From Nitrospirota bacterium (GTDB taxonomy: Bacteria > Nitrospirota > Thermodesulfovibrionia > SZUA-242): a stretch of DNA of 64,000 bases. The translations under genes were made by a program, and so were the position numbers. The stretch lies in the NCBI GenBank assembly GCA_016212095.1, contig JACRHH010000004.1:60389-124388 (forward strand), read 5' to 3'. Under the pieces are notes generated by a model. The model did not search any database and was not told where the DNA came from. It worked only from the letters and a program-made list of their open reading frames with translations. Of this stretch, positions 23,997 to 34,298 are shown one piece after another (the stretch's first letter is position 1; the number at the start of each line of letters is the position of its first letter).

Positions 23997-24030
23997 CTGA
24001 ACCGTTATTACGGAAAGGAGATTGTTGGTT

Positions 24031-27000
24031 ATGTTTCGTAAACGTGGCTTTTCATTTCTGATGATGTTTTTGATCGCAGTCGCGCTGGGCGGCTTCGGCG
24101 GTAGCGGCGGTGGCGGAGGCAGTTCAGCGCCTGCGGACACAAGCGGCGGCGGTGGCGGAGGCGACGGTGGCGGAGGAGGTGGCGGCACAGGCGGAACCTA
24201 TTCCGGCGCGGCCAAGGTGTCCGGCACAATCAAGCTCTCCAGCCTGAGTTCAGCCGACAACGCCATCCTCGGCAAGGCGATGGGCAAGAAGCCCAACGGC
24301 CAGATGCGTAGCGCTTTCCGCGCTACCGACTGGACAGTAGACGCCAAGGTCAAGCTCTATGTCGTTGGCGCAAACGGTGAACTTGAAGACACCGGCATTA
24401 CATGTTCATTCAAAACACCCGACGCGGCAGGCAATCCGACATATGAGTGCGACGGCGTAAAGGACGGCATCAATTACATCGTCCGCTATGTCAAGTTAGC
24501 CGGAGAGGGCAAGGCTCTTGAACTCAAGGCCAATGTTGACGTGCCGGATGGCGCAACCACTCTGGAGCAGGAGATGTCACCTGAAACATCGGTGGTTGTC
24601 GGCGCGATTGTGAGCGCCATTCTCGATGCAACCTCAGGATCGGGAATCGATCAGGATGTCGTCAGCAAGATCGTTGACGCGGTGAAGAACGCAATCCTTA
24701 CGCTGGTTGACAGCGGCGCGATCCAGATCCCCTCAATGGTTGTGGATGTTACAAACAACGATATCGACGCCGTTCTCGGCGAGGATATCAAGAACGACGA
24801 CATGGATAACGTGGCCGGACAGATCATCGCAGATGACGACGTCGATAGCAATCTCGGCACGGTAAAAGGCGAGGTGCAGTCCGTCAAGTTCGACATGAGC
24901 GGCGCATCAACCGACGCTGAGAAGCTGACACTCATTCAGCGCGTCTTCAGGGAGATGATGGACGGCGAAGAGGAAGGCGGAGTGCCGCAGTTCATGGTTC
25001 AGTTTTTCGCCGACAAGTTTATCGCCAATATCACCATCAAATCCGGCGAACTGATCGATTCGATCATCGCGGGATTTGAGTACAAGAATATCTTCCAGAG
25101 CGACATGCCCGGCGATGTGTCGAAGAGCGGCGGAGTCGCGGGCTTCAACACCGATCTGGCCAAGATGTACGATCTTTACGATAAGCGAGACGCCGGAACC
25201 CTGACTGCGGAAGAGAAGAAGAAACTGGCAGAGATCCCGCCTGTTCTTCTTGGCCTGTTCCCGCGCGCCGAAAAGAGCACATGGACGGCCATCACCCTCC
25301 AGACGCCTCTTAATGTTCCGCAGGCGATAGCGTTCACGATCTATTTCATGGACGTTTACATCAAGAGCGCTTTCGAAAGGGAAGGCATCGAATCCACTGT
25401 GGAAGCACAGCAGGGAGACGGCAATTCCGTCACCTACGAGAAGAAGGATCCGATCGAATTCAATCCGATGAAACCCGGCTCCCTGATGCAGAAGCTGGGC
25501 TTCTATGAGGATGTGCTTGCCGGCAAATACAGCGGCGTTGACATCTTCGAGCTTTGGCTGCATCCGGGCAGAACGTGGGTTGAAACCACCGCCGGCAGCG
25601 GCAAGGACGTTGACATGATGAGCGCAGGCGTCTGCTGGATGGACATCACCTCGCTCGTGCAGCAGTTTGTCGGCGGACAGGGTGGCTCGGTGGATGTAAC
25701 CGGATATTCGGTATCGCTTACATATCCGAAAAAGGGCGGCGGAACCGGAACCGTTGATCTCATGAGCGAGGCCGAACTCGATGGACGGCAACCGGATCTC
25801 TGGAATAACTGCTGGATCATCGATCCGTGGCGCGAAGCATGGGCATCGCAGCAACAGCAGCCGGGCGGCACGGACGGTGGTGGCGCTAATGGCGGAACCG
25901 GAACATCGGTGCCCAAGGTTTCGATGAAGACTTCAGCCAGAAACGTAAACGTCCAGCCGGACGCCAGTCGCATCATCTCGGACTTCACTTCCGGCGACTA
26001 TGTTGTTGTTGTAAGCAAAAATGGAACCGAGCAGAGCAGGAAGACCTTCAACAAGAAGGTCATTACCGGCATGACCGATGCCATTGCGAAGCTGACCTCC
26101 CCGAAGGGCGCGCCGATATGGCCCGGATGGGATGCAACTCAGGCCGAAACCGATGCCTTCAATCAGGCATGGCAGACTTACGAAGAGACCAATTACTCGG
26201 CCAACGTGATGTGCAGCACCGGGCTGCCGCCAGCCACGGGTGAGACGGCAGACTGCGCGAAGGTGACCATTTCGTGGGAGCCTCCGGTAATCGACCTGCC
26301 TGACGGCGTCAAGATGGTTTACCGTCTTGATGTAGGCAAGAGCGGATGCGATGTCAACGGCTGCATCTGGGAACCCATCTGGAATTCCTGGGAGCAGAAC
26401 AAGCGCATTTTCACAACTTCATTCACAATTCCTACAGCCATTCCGGAGCTTCCAGCCGGATCGACGTTGAAGTATAACGTGAATCTCGGCATCGAGTTCA
26501 TCGACCAGTCAACCGGTGAAATGCTCGGAAACGGCGGCAACTCATGGGCCGAATTCAGGGTGGCCAAGCCGATAGACAAGGCTGCCACGTTCACCATTAC
26601 CGGCAACGTATCGATAGTCAACGGCAACGACAACTCGACGATGAATCTTTCAGACGTTACGGGCCTCACGGCAGCGCTCGTAACGGAGTCGTGCGATCCG
26701 GACAAGATTTTCAATCCTTGTTCCCGCACAATTATCAAAAGCGCTCCCGTTGTTGCCGGCGTGAGCGGCAACACCTACACGCTCGTTCCCACGATCGGCG
26801 ATTTCCTCGGCAGCAAAAACAACTGGAAATACATTGTCGTCTGGGAAGACAGGGATCTTGACGGCACTATCGACGAGTCGCCAACCGAGTGGGAAAGCAC
26901 TTGGTGGCCGGATTGGCAGGCCGGAAATGTCTGGTTCGAAACATGGGGCGGCATTCTTCGTGTCAGGCACGATCAATGCGAAACCAACGGAACCTGCACA

Positions 27001-27090
27001 AGCGATGAAACCGTCGTGCTGGGCGGTGAAAGCGTGACAGGCCCGTCATTCAATGTAATGTTCTGGCCAATGCAGACCACAATGCATTAG
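24031..27090 (+). CDS. Large Gly-rich exported protein
   Basis: The 1,019-residue protein starts with an export signal (SFLMMFLIAVALGG), a Gly/Ser linker of about 35 residues, then a CNA-B/carboxypeptidase-regulatory-like segment (VSGTIKLSSLSS). A long acidic central part follows, and a Trp-rich C-terminal half containing a second Gly-rich linker near residue 620. ATG 24031 is chosen over TTG 24022 because GGAAAGGAG is correctly placed. The position where sister proteins have a lipobox Cys (LTGCGGGGG at 36.9 kb) is LGGFGG here. No enzymatic motif is visible. It leads an export locus with two further secreted proteins. Function is unknown. Confidence 0.75.
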   Translation: MFRKRGFSFLMMFLIAVALGGFGGSGGGGGSSAPADTSGGGGGGDGGGGGGGTGGTYSGAAKVSGTIKLSSLSSADNAILGKAMGKKPNGQMRSAFRATDWTVDAKVKLYVVGANGELEDTGITCSFKTPDAAGNPTYECDGVKDGINYIVRYVKLAGEGKALELKANVDVPDGATTLEQEMSPETSVVVGAIVSAILDATSGSGIDQDVVSKIVDAVKNAILTLVDSGAIQIPSMVVDVTNNDIDAVLGEDIKNDDMDNVAGQIIADDDVDSNLGTVKGEVQSVKFDMSGASTDAEKLTLIQRVFREMMDGEEEGGVPQFMVQFFADKFIANITIKSGELIDSIIAGFEYKNIFQSDMPGDVSKSGGVAGFNTDLAKMYDLYDKRDAGTLTAEEKKKLAEIPPVLLGLFPRAEKSTWTAITLQTPLNVPQAIAFTIYFMDVYIKSAFEREGIESTVEAQQGDGNSVTYEKKDPIEFNPMKPGSLMQKLGFYEDVLAGKYSGVDIFELWLHPGRTWVETTAGSGKDVDMMSAGVCWMDITSLVQQFVGGQGGSVDVTGYSVSLTYPKKGGGTGTVDLMSEAELDGRQPDLWNNCWIIDPWREAWASQQQQPGGTDGGGANGGTGTSVPKVSMKTSARNVNVQPDASRIISDFTSGDYVVVVSKNGTEQSRKTFNKKVITGMTDAIAKLTSPKGAPIWPGWDATQAETDAFNQAWQTYEETNYSANVMCSTGLPPATGETADCAKVTISWEPPVIDLPDGVKMVYRLDVGKSGCDVNGCIWEPIWNSWEQNKRIFTTSFTIPTAIPELPAGSTLKYNVNLGIEFIDQSTGEMLGNGGNSWAEFRVAKPIDKAATFTITGNVSIVNGNDNSTMNLSDVTGLTAALVTESCDPDKIFNPCSRTIIKSAPVVAGVSGNTYTLVPTIGDFLGSKNNWKYIVVWEDRDLDGTIDESPTEWESTWWPDWQAGNVWFETWGGILRVRHDQCETNGTCTSDETVVLGGESVTGPSFNVMFWPMQTTMH

Positions 27091-27107
27091 ATAACGACAG
27101 ACGGATT

Positions 27108-27136
27108 GACAGCCCCCTTCCCGCAAGGGGGCTGTC
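27108..27136 (+). terminator. Strong hairpin after the Gly-rich protein gene
   Basis: Perfect 12-bp stem (GACAGCCCCCTT with its complement) and a five-base loop, 18 bases after the stop codon. Only a weak pyrimidine run (TCTCTCCCC) follows. It separates the Gly-rich gene from the next two exported-protein genes. Confidence 0.75.
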
Positions 27137-27188
27137 TCTCCCCAGACACTTGATTGTTCATGATTATCCGATTGCGCCGGAGCCATCC

Positions 27189-27686
27189 ATGATGAAACAT
27201 TTGATTCCGACATTGTTCATTGCAGCCGCTTTCTTTCTTCATTCCGCATCTCACGCGAACGCCGGAGAACCGGCATTCAAGCCAAAATCGCCATTGAGCC
27301 TCACTATTTCCGCCGACAAGTCATCATACTCGCCGGGCGAAAACGCCGAGCTTGCAATCATGGCGCTTTCGCTTGCAGATTCCGACGCGCTTGCAATCGA
27401 CCTGGAGCTTTCCGACGGCGTGAAAATCGTCTCCGGCGAAAGACAGTGGCGCGGACAAGTTGCAAAGGGGCAGTTCGTTTCATTCGGTGTTGTTGTGGGT
27501 ATCCCGGAGAACGGTTTCGCGCGGGTTCATGCAAACGCAAAATTGACGGACAAGGGCGGCGGCGTTTTCTCCGGATCGGCCTCATGGAGCACTGGCCGGA
27601 ACCCTGTTGAGAAGTCGTTGCAGAAGCAGACTCCACGCCGCATCAAGCGCAACGGCAAAAACGTTGTCGATTACCAGGTGAAATGA
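27189..27686 (+). CDS. Exported Ig-like hypothetical protein
   Basis: The 165-residue protein has a signal peptide (LIPTLFIAAAFFLHSASHANA), then a beta-rich segment with the opening SLTISADKSSYSPGENAELAIMA, typical of Ig-like or A2M-type domains, and a basic tail (PRRIKRNGKNV). An ATG at 27189 or 27192 follows CGGAG. Its stop overlaps the next gene's ATG, so it is co-translated with the zinc-protease lipoprotein. A chaperone or partner role for that protease is possible but not shown. Confidence 0.6.
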   Translation: MMKHLIPTLFIAAAFFLHSASHANAGEPAFKPKSPLSLTISADKSSYSPGENAELAIMALSLADSDALAIDLELSDGVKIVSGERQWRGQVAKGQFVSFGVVVGIPENGFARVHANAKLTDKGGGVFSGSASWSTGRNPVEKSLQKQTPRRIKRNGKNVVDYQVK

Positions 27687-29380
27687 AACGCCTGTCTGCC
27701 CTCGCTTTCGTGCTGGTTGCCTTGTTGACGGCAGGCGGCTGCGGCACAAATGACAGCGCAACAGGCACTGCCGGACACATTGTAAGCCCGTCGGAGCCTT
27801 TCAGCCTTTCAGGCAGGATCAGGTACGCCGACAAGGAGTATGGGATGGGCGGTTTTACAGGCTCGACATCCTTAAAGGCGGTAAGGTTTGCGCGAATCGA
27901 GGCTTACAGCGTTAACGCCTTCGGTATGGAGCAGGTAGTAGCATCGGGCGAAACAGGAGCCGACGGCAGCTACTTGCTTGCCATAGCCGGGATTACAGGC
28001 AATCTGCGCATGCGCGTGTTTGCAAGCACCGGCGCTGGAACTCCGATGACCATCAACGTGAACGATACGGACGGCAACCTATACGCAGTGTCTTCCAGCA
28101 CCGGGATTTCATCGGAGTCGGTCGCCACGCTCGTGCGCTCTGCCGGCGACACATTGCCGTTCGATTTCGACATCCCGCTTGACAACGGAGCAGATCCGGC
28201 ATTCAACCTGCTTGACATCTACACCGCGGCCTCCGAGTTCATTGAGAGCCTTGCGCTTTCGAAACCGCTGCCTTCTGAATTAAGGATATTCTGGGGCTTC
28301 GGCAGCGCCAAGGGAACATGGTACTGTTCCGATTCGGATCCGGTCTACTGCCCGATGGGAAGCGGCGCGTACATTCTTGGCGGCAACGCGGACGGCAGCG
28401 GCGATACCGACCACTTCGATGACGACGTGAACCTGCACGAATTCGGTCACTTCATCGCCAAGACCTACTCGGTTGACGAATCGCCCGGCGGCGACCATTC
28501 CTTCACCGAAACCGATCTTGACCTCCGGATGGCCTTCAGCGAAGGATGGGGGGATTTTTTCCAGACAGCCGTCAAGACGTGGTTGAAGCTCAATCGCCCG
28601 GATGTCCTTTCGATATCCGATGGAACAGCTCTGACGGCCTATATCGACACATACGAACACCTGGCACAGATTGCCATAGACATCGGCAGCCTGCCTTCGA
28701 GCGCGGCGGGGGATCCGTATGTCTATTCTTCGAATGAAATAGCCGTGGCCAATATTCTGCTCAATGTAATGAACTCTTTCGGGATGGACGCCATCTGGGG
28801 GGTGATCCAGAACTATTTCCCGGCAACAGCCAACCGCAAAAACCTTGAGGCTTTCTGGGACGGAATACTGCAAACGGCTGCGCCGGATCAGGCAGGGCGC
28901 ACACAGCTTGAAACAATTTTCAGCAACCGCCGGGTGTATTACATTGAAGACTCGTACGAGGCGGACAACGCTATTTCAACCGATATGCGCGCAATTGAAT
29001 TCAGCAAGGGCGAGGGACACTATCTCTACCGTGCCGACGGATTGGCTGATAAAGACGTCGTGGCATTCACGGCTGCCGCCGGAAAGAACTACACCATCCA
29101 GACATATTGCCTGAAAAACGGAGCTGACAGCTATCTTGCGCTTTACGACTCATCGGGAACCGTGATCGCTGAAAACGATGACGATGCCTCGCTGATCGGC
29201 ATACCGTCCGGCGTTTCATACCTTGGGTGCAGTGTTGACAGGTTTACAGCATACGCATCGCGCATAACCTTTTCGCCAGCCGCCTCCGGCGTGTACTACG
29301 CCGAGGTGAAAACTTCGCCTGCTCCGCTTGCATTCGCCGGAAGATACGGAACATACAGCCTGCGGGTGGTTGAGCAGTAG
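27683..29380 (+). CDS. Zinc-protease lipoprotein with PPC domain
   Basis: The 565-residue protein has a lipoprotein signal ending in the lipobox TAGGC (Cys at about residue 20), a carboxypeptidase-regulatory-like beta domain (residues about 40-120), then a gluzincin-like catalytic core: NLHEFGHFIAKTY around residue 251 (HExxH variant HEFGH) and AFSEGWGDFF some 35 residues later with the likely third ligand Glu. A C-terminal PPC-type domain (YLYRADGLADKDVVAF...SYLALYDSSGTVIAENDDD) follows. It overlaps the Ig-like gene and converges with the GGDEF-EAL gene with ten bases between. Substrate is unknown; the neighbouring Gly-rich protein is a candidate. Confidence 0.78.
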   Translation: MKRLSALAFVLVALLTAGGCGTNDSATGTAGHIVSPSEPFSLSGRIRYADKEYGMGGFTGSTSLKAVRFARIEAYSVNAFGMEQVVASGETGADGSYLLAIAGITGNLRMRVFASTGAGTPMTINVNDTDGNLYAVSSSTGISSESVATLVRSAGDTLPFDFDIPLDNGADPAFNLLDIYTAASEFIESLALSKPLPSELRIFWGFGSAKGTWYCSDSDPVYCPMGSGAYILGGNADGSGDTDHFDDDVNLHEFGHFIAKTYSVDESPGGDHSFTETDLDLRMAFSEGWGDFFQTAVKTWLKLNRPDVLSISDGTALTAYIDTYEHLAQIAIDIGSLPSSAAGDPYVYSSNEIAVANILLNVMNSFGMDAIWGVIQNYFPATANRKNLEAFWDGILQTAAPDQAGRTQLETIFSNRRVYYIEDSYEADNAISTDMRAIEFSKGEGHYLYRADGLADKDVVAFTAAAGKNYTIQTYCLKNGADSYLALYDSSGTVIAENDDDASLIGIPSGVSYLGCSVDRFTAYASRITFSPAASGVYYAEVKTSPAPLAFAGRYGTYSLRVVEQ

Positions 29381-29390
29381 CGGATAGCCG

Positions 29391-31640
29391 TCAGTTCTCC
29401 CCGTCCAGCGGCTCCGGCCTGCCGATGTGATACCCCTGAACGTAATCGACGCCGATTTCGCGAAGCACCCTCAGGATCTCCGCATTCTCGACGAATTCGG
29501 CTATCGTGCGCTTGCCCATCACATGGCCGATTTCGTTGATGGATTTGACCATCGCCATGTCGAGTTGATCGTCAACGATGTCTTTCACGAAAACGCCGTC
29601 AATCTTCAGCAGATCCACAGGCAGATGCTTCAGATAGGCAAACGACGAAAGACCGCTTCCGAAGTCGTCCAGCGCGAAAATGCAGCCGAATTTCTTAAGC
29701 GTCTTGATGAATCCGGTAGCTTCATTCACGTTGGCGATTGCGGCGGTTTCGGTAATCTCAAAGCATATCTTTGAAGCCGGAACCCCGGTGTCCTCAAACT
29801 GCCTGATAACAAACGCCAGAAACTCAGGATCTCCAAGCGAGAGACCGGAAAGATTTATCGAGCAGAGATGAAGCGCCTCAAGATGCTCCGGATGAGCGGC
29901 AAGCCATTTGAAAGTGGCGGTTATCACCCACCTGTCGAGGCGCGGCGTGATGTTATACCTCTCGGCGGCGGGAAGAAACATTCCCGGCGCGATGGCGCGG
30001 TTATCATCGTCCATCATTCTGACCAGAATCTCGTAATGAGCCCTATCGTCAGCGCCGGAAACAAGCGGCATGATCTTCTGGGCACAGAGAATAAACCTGT
30101 TTTTCTCGAATGCCGTATTCAGCTTCGCCACCCATTCCATCTCGCTGTAACGCCTGGCCAGCTCCGAATCGTCCTCCTTGTAGACATGAACACGGTTCCT
30201 GCCGTCATCCTTCGCCGCGAAACAGGCCGTGTCTGCCGCCCTCATAAGCAGCGTGATGTTTTCGCTGTTTTTCGTGATCGGGACAAGACCGATGCTTACT
30301 CCGATGCTGAATCCCTTGTCCTCCCAGACAAACCTGAAATCCTCTATCGCCTTCCGTAACGTATGCGCAAGCTTCAGGCTGTGCTCAAGCGAGCAATATT
30401 CCATCAGCAAGCCAAATTCATCGCCGCCAAGCCTGGCTACCGTATCGCGCCGCCGCAGGTTCCTGCCGATAACGCTTCCAAGGCGGCGCAGGAGTTCGTC
30501 GCCCGCCGCATGGCCGCACGTGTCGTTAATCACCTTGAACTGGTCGAGATCGAGATAGCAGAGCGCGTGTTCAGTTTCCTCGCTGCGGGCTGTTTCCAGC
30601 GCCCGCTGAAGCCGTTGGACAAACGCCCTCCTGTTGAACAGGCCGGTGAGTGAATCGTGGCTTGCCTGATATGTGAGCTGCTCCGAAAGGTAGTGTGCCT
30701 CGTTGATGTCCTCGCATACCTGAAGCAGCACATCCGCCCCGTCTTCGTTCTCTATGATGCGCGAGGTTTCGCGCACCCAGGACAGCGCGCCCTCGCGATG
30801 CACCTTGCACGACTCCCTGCGGTGCAACTCCGACGGCCTCCGGAAACACTTTTCGATATGCGCCTGGGCCGCTTCCCTGTCCGCTTCCCGATGCAGGATA
30901 ACAATTGGCTGGCCTATAAGCTCGTCAGCATGGTAGCCCAGCGACTCTGCTCCGAACCGGTTGGTGGAAATGATAATTCCGTTGCGGTCGATAGTGAAGA
31001 ACATGGACGGGTTGTCGTCGTAAAGCGATTTATACCGCTGTTCCTCGCGCCTCAGGGCATTTTCGGCCCGCTTGCGTTCGATTGCGTTGATGATTATCTC
31101 TCCGGCAAGGCGAAGGAGCTGTATCGTGTCCGCGCCCCAGCAAAGTTTGTCCCGTACCGAGTCGAAGCCAAGAAAACCCTTGACCTCACCCCTGTAGCGC
31201 ATCACTACTACTATTAACGATTGAATGCCCTGCTGCTCGAAATGCAGCCTGTCGGCGGATGCCTCCCGCGGAAGCCGGGATATGTCGGGGACATGCACGA
31301 CTCCGTCCCTCAGAAGCGTTTTCATGAACCATGGCACTTCCGCTTCGATGGACACGCCCTTCAGGTTACATATCTCATGCCCAATGCCATCGGCGCACCA
31401 CTCGTGAGTGTTATCCATCGTGGAACCGTCGCCGCGAAACAGAAACACATAACTTCTGTCAACGCCGGTAAACTCGCCAATCCGTTTAAGGGCTTCATCG
31501 ACACCCTGATCCATCATTGAAGCATCGAGATCGATAAATCCTGTTGAAATATCGCTGACAAGATGCTCGAACGCCAAACGGAATACGAGTTCATCCTCTA
31601 TTGCGGCGCATCCGTTGTTGTCGCTGTTTTTTTCGGTCAT
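29391..31640 (-). CDS. GAF-PAS-GGDEF-EAL c-di-GMP signalling protein
   Basis: The 749-residue protein has no transmembrane segment. Domains in order: GAF (about 20-195), PAS (about 200-320), GGDEF (about 325-490) and EAL (about 500-745). The cyclase site LGGDEFGLL is intact. The phosphodiesterase motifs are also intact: EILVR (ExLxR), SINLSG, FEITETAA, LDDFGSG, LLKIDGVFV, IAEFVEN and VQGYHIGRP. Both activities are therefore possible, with the EAL side probably dominant. It is convergent with the protease lipoprotein gene, and a 263-base intergenic stretch precedes it. Confidence 0.92.
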   Translation of the reverse strand: MTEKNSDNNGCAAIEDELVFRLAFEHLVSDISTGFIDLDASMMDQGVDEALKRIGEFTGVDRSYVFLFRGDGSTMDNTHEWCADGIGHEICNLKGVSIEAEVPWFMKTLLRDGVVHVPDISRLPREASADRLHFEQQGIQSLIVVVMRYRGEVKGFLGFDSVRDKLCWGADTIQLLRLAGEIIINAIERKRAENALRREEQRYKSLYDDNPSMFFTIDRNGIIISTNRFGAESLGYHADELIGQPIVILHREADREAAQAHIEKCFRRPSELHRRESCKVHREGALSWVRETSRIIENEDGADVLLQVCEDINEAHYLSEQLTYQASHDSLTGLFNRRAFVQRLQRALETARSEETEHALCYLDLDQFKVINDTCGHAAGDELLRRLGSVIGRNLRRRDTVARLGGDEFGLLMEYCSLEHSLKLAHTLRKAIEDFRFVWEDKGFSIGVSIGLVPITKNSENITLLMRAADTACFAAKDDGRNRVHVYKEDDSELARRYSEMEWVAKLNTAFEKNRFILCAQKIMPLVSGADDRAHYEILVRMMDDDNRAIAPGMFLPAAERYNITPRLDRWVITATFKWLAAHPEHLEALHLCSINLSGLSLGDPEFLAFVIRQFEDTGVPASKICFEITETAAIANVNEATGFIKTLKKFGCIFALDDFGSGLSSFAYLKHLPVDLLKIDGVFVKDIVDDQLDMAMVKSINEIGHVMGKRTIAEFVENAEILRVLREIGVDYVQGYHIGRPEPLDGEN

Positions 31641-31903
31641 TCAATATCCGCTATGAAAGGCTGATCCACGCACCAAAACGTAAGCTCTTTTCGTTTGATC
31701 TGCGGGTAAACTTGAGGGAACACACCCTCTCCTCCAGGAGAGATGGCGGGGGCGAGGCAGTGGGGTTCTTAAAAAAAAGGGGGATGCCGGGAAAATCCCT
31801 GCGCATCTCCCCCCAGCAGAGCCTGTTATTTCAGTTACAACCTCGCCCAGACCCTCCCCTTGGATTAAGGGGAGGGCAGGACGGAGTTGGTGATAATCAG
31901 TAA
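31641..31903. repeat. Intergenic repeat-like stretch with hairpins
   Basis: Contains CTCTCC/GGAGAG (31727-31742) and a perfect 10-bp hairpin CCCTCCCCTT/AAGGGGAGGG (31852-31876) with a five-base loop, plus an A-run (about 31772-31779). The sequence has the look of dispersed intergenic repeats. The second hairpin lies just beyond the acs stop codon and can serve as its terminator. Confidence 0.55.
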
Positions 31904-33874
<1,971 letters not shown>

Positions 33875-34298
33875 GCGTTTCCTCCTTGAAATAATGAATG
33901 TGGTTTGAATGCGAAAAATGCGACACGCCCCATTCGAGCGGACGTTCGCCGAAACTATTTACAATCGAAAATCTTCCTGAAACATGATTCATCGCGGAAC
34001 GCTTTTTTCTTTCTTGCTGCTTCCAAGCAATATCAATACCAGTTCATTTGGTTACAGACATTATCGGCAGAAACACGAAAAAGCTTACACCTGAAAGAAA
34101 AAACCGGCAACATGAATCAGGTTCAAAAGCAATTTACGAGAAAAGGTAAAAAACATATTGTTACTTTATGTAGCATTTACACTTGAGCCGCTATCAGGAA
34201 ATCGATCAGGAAATCGATCCGGGTTGCGTAACATCATGTTTTCATGTATCTTGTGTCGGTTCGTGCAACAATCAACTTTACAGGGGCTTTCTTATCAT
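33875..34298. other. 424-base divergent intergenic region
   Basis: Lies between divergent acs and the Sat-CysC gene and is more AT-rich than either. It holds a perfect 12-bp tandem duplication (34193-34204 and 34205-34216). No ORF with a good ribosome-binding site, RNA gene or known regulatory box is recognised. Confidence 0.5.

Larger units (their letters stand above)
23713..24030 (+). other. Hairpin-rich 318-base leader before the Gly-rich protein gene
   Basis: Three hairpins lie in tandem: GGCGGCTT with complement (23778-23797, TCAT loop), the palindrome GCTCGCGAGC (around 23807-23816), and CGAACTG with complement (around 23840-23857, AAAG loop). The first may be the terminator of the outer-membrane protein gene, although no T-run follows. 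A 39-codon ORF and then the Gly-rich gene follow. I do not recognise a known riboswitch. Confidence 0.45.

Noticed and set aside
23713..24030. c-di-GMP (GEMM) riboswitch
   Set aside because: The conserved core elements are not present; only generic hairpins are seen.
24907..25854. Long open frame on the minus strand inside the Gly-rich protein gene
   Set aside because: It is antisense to a gene with good ribosome-binding site and signal peptide; the translation has no domain and reflects GC-rich codon bias.
33875..34298. tRNA or small RNA gene in the acs/Sat-CysC gap
   Set aside because: No TTCGA-loop pattern or cloverleaf arms could be found.
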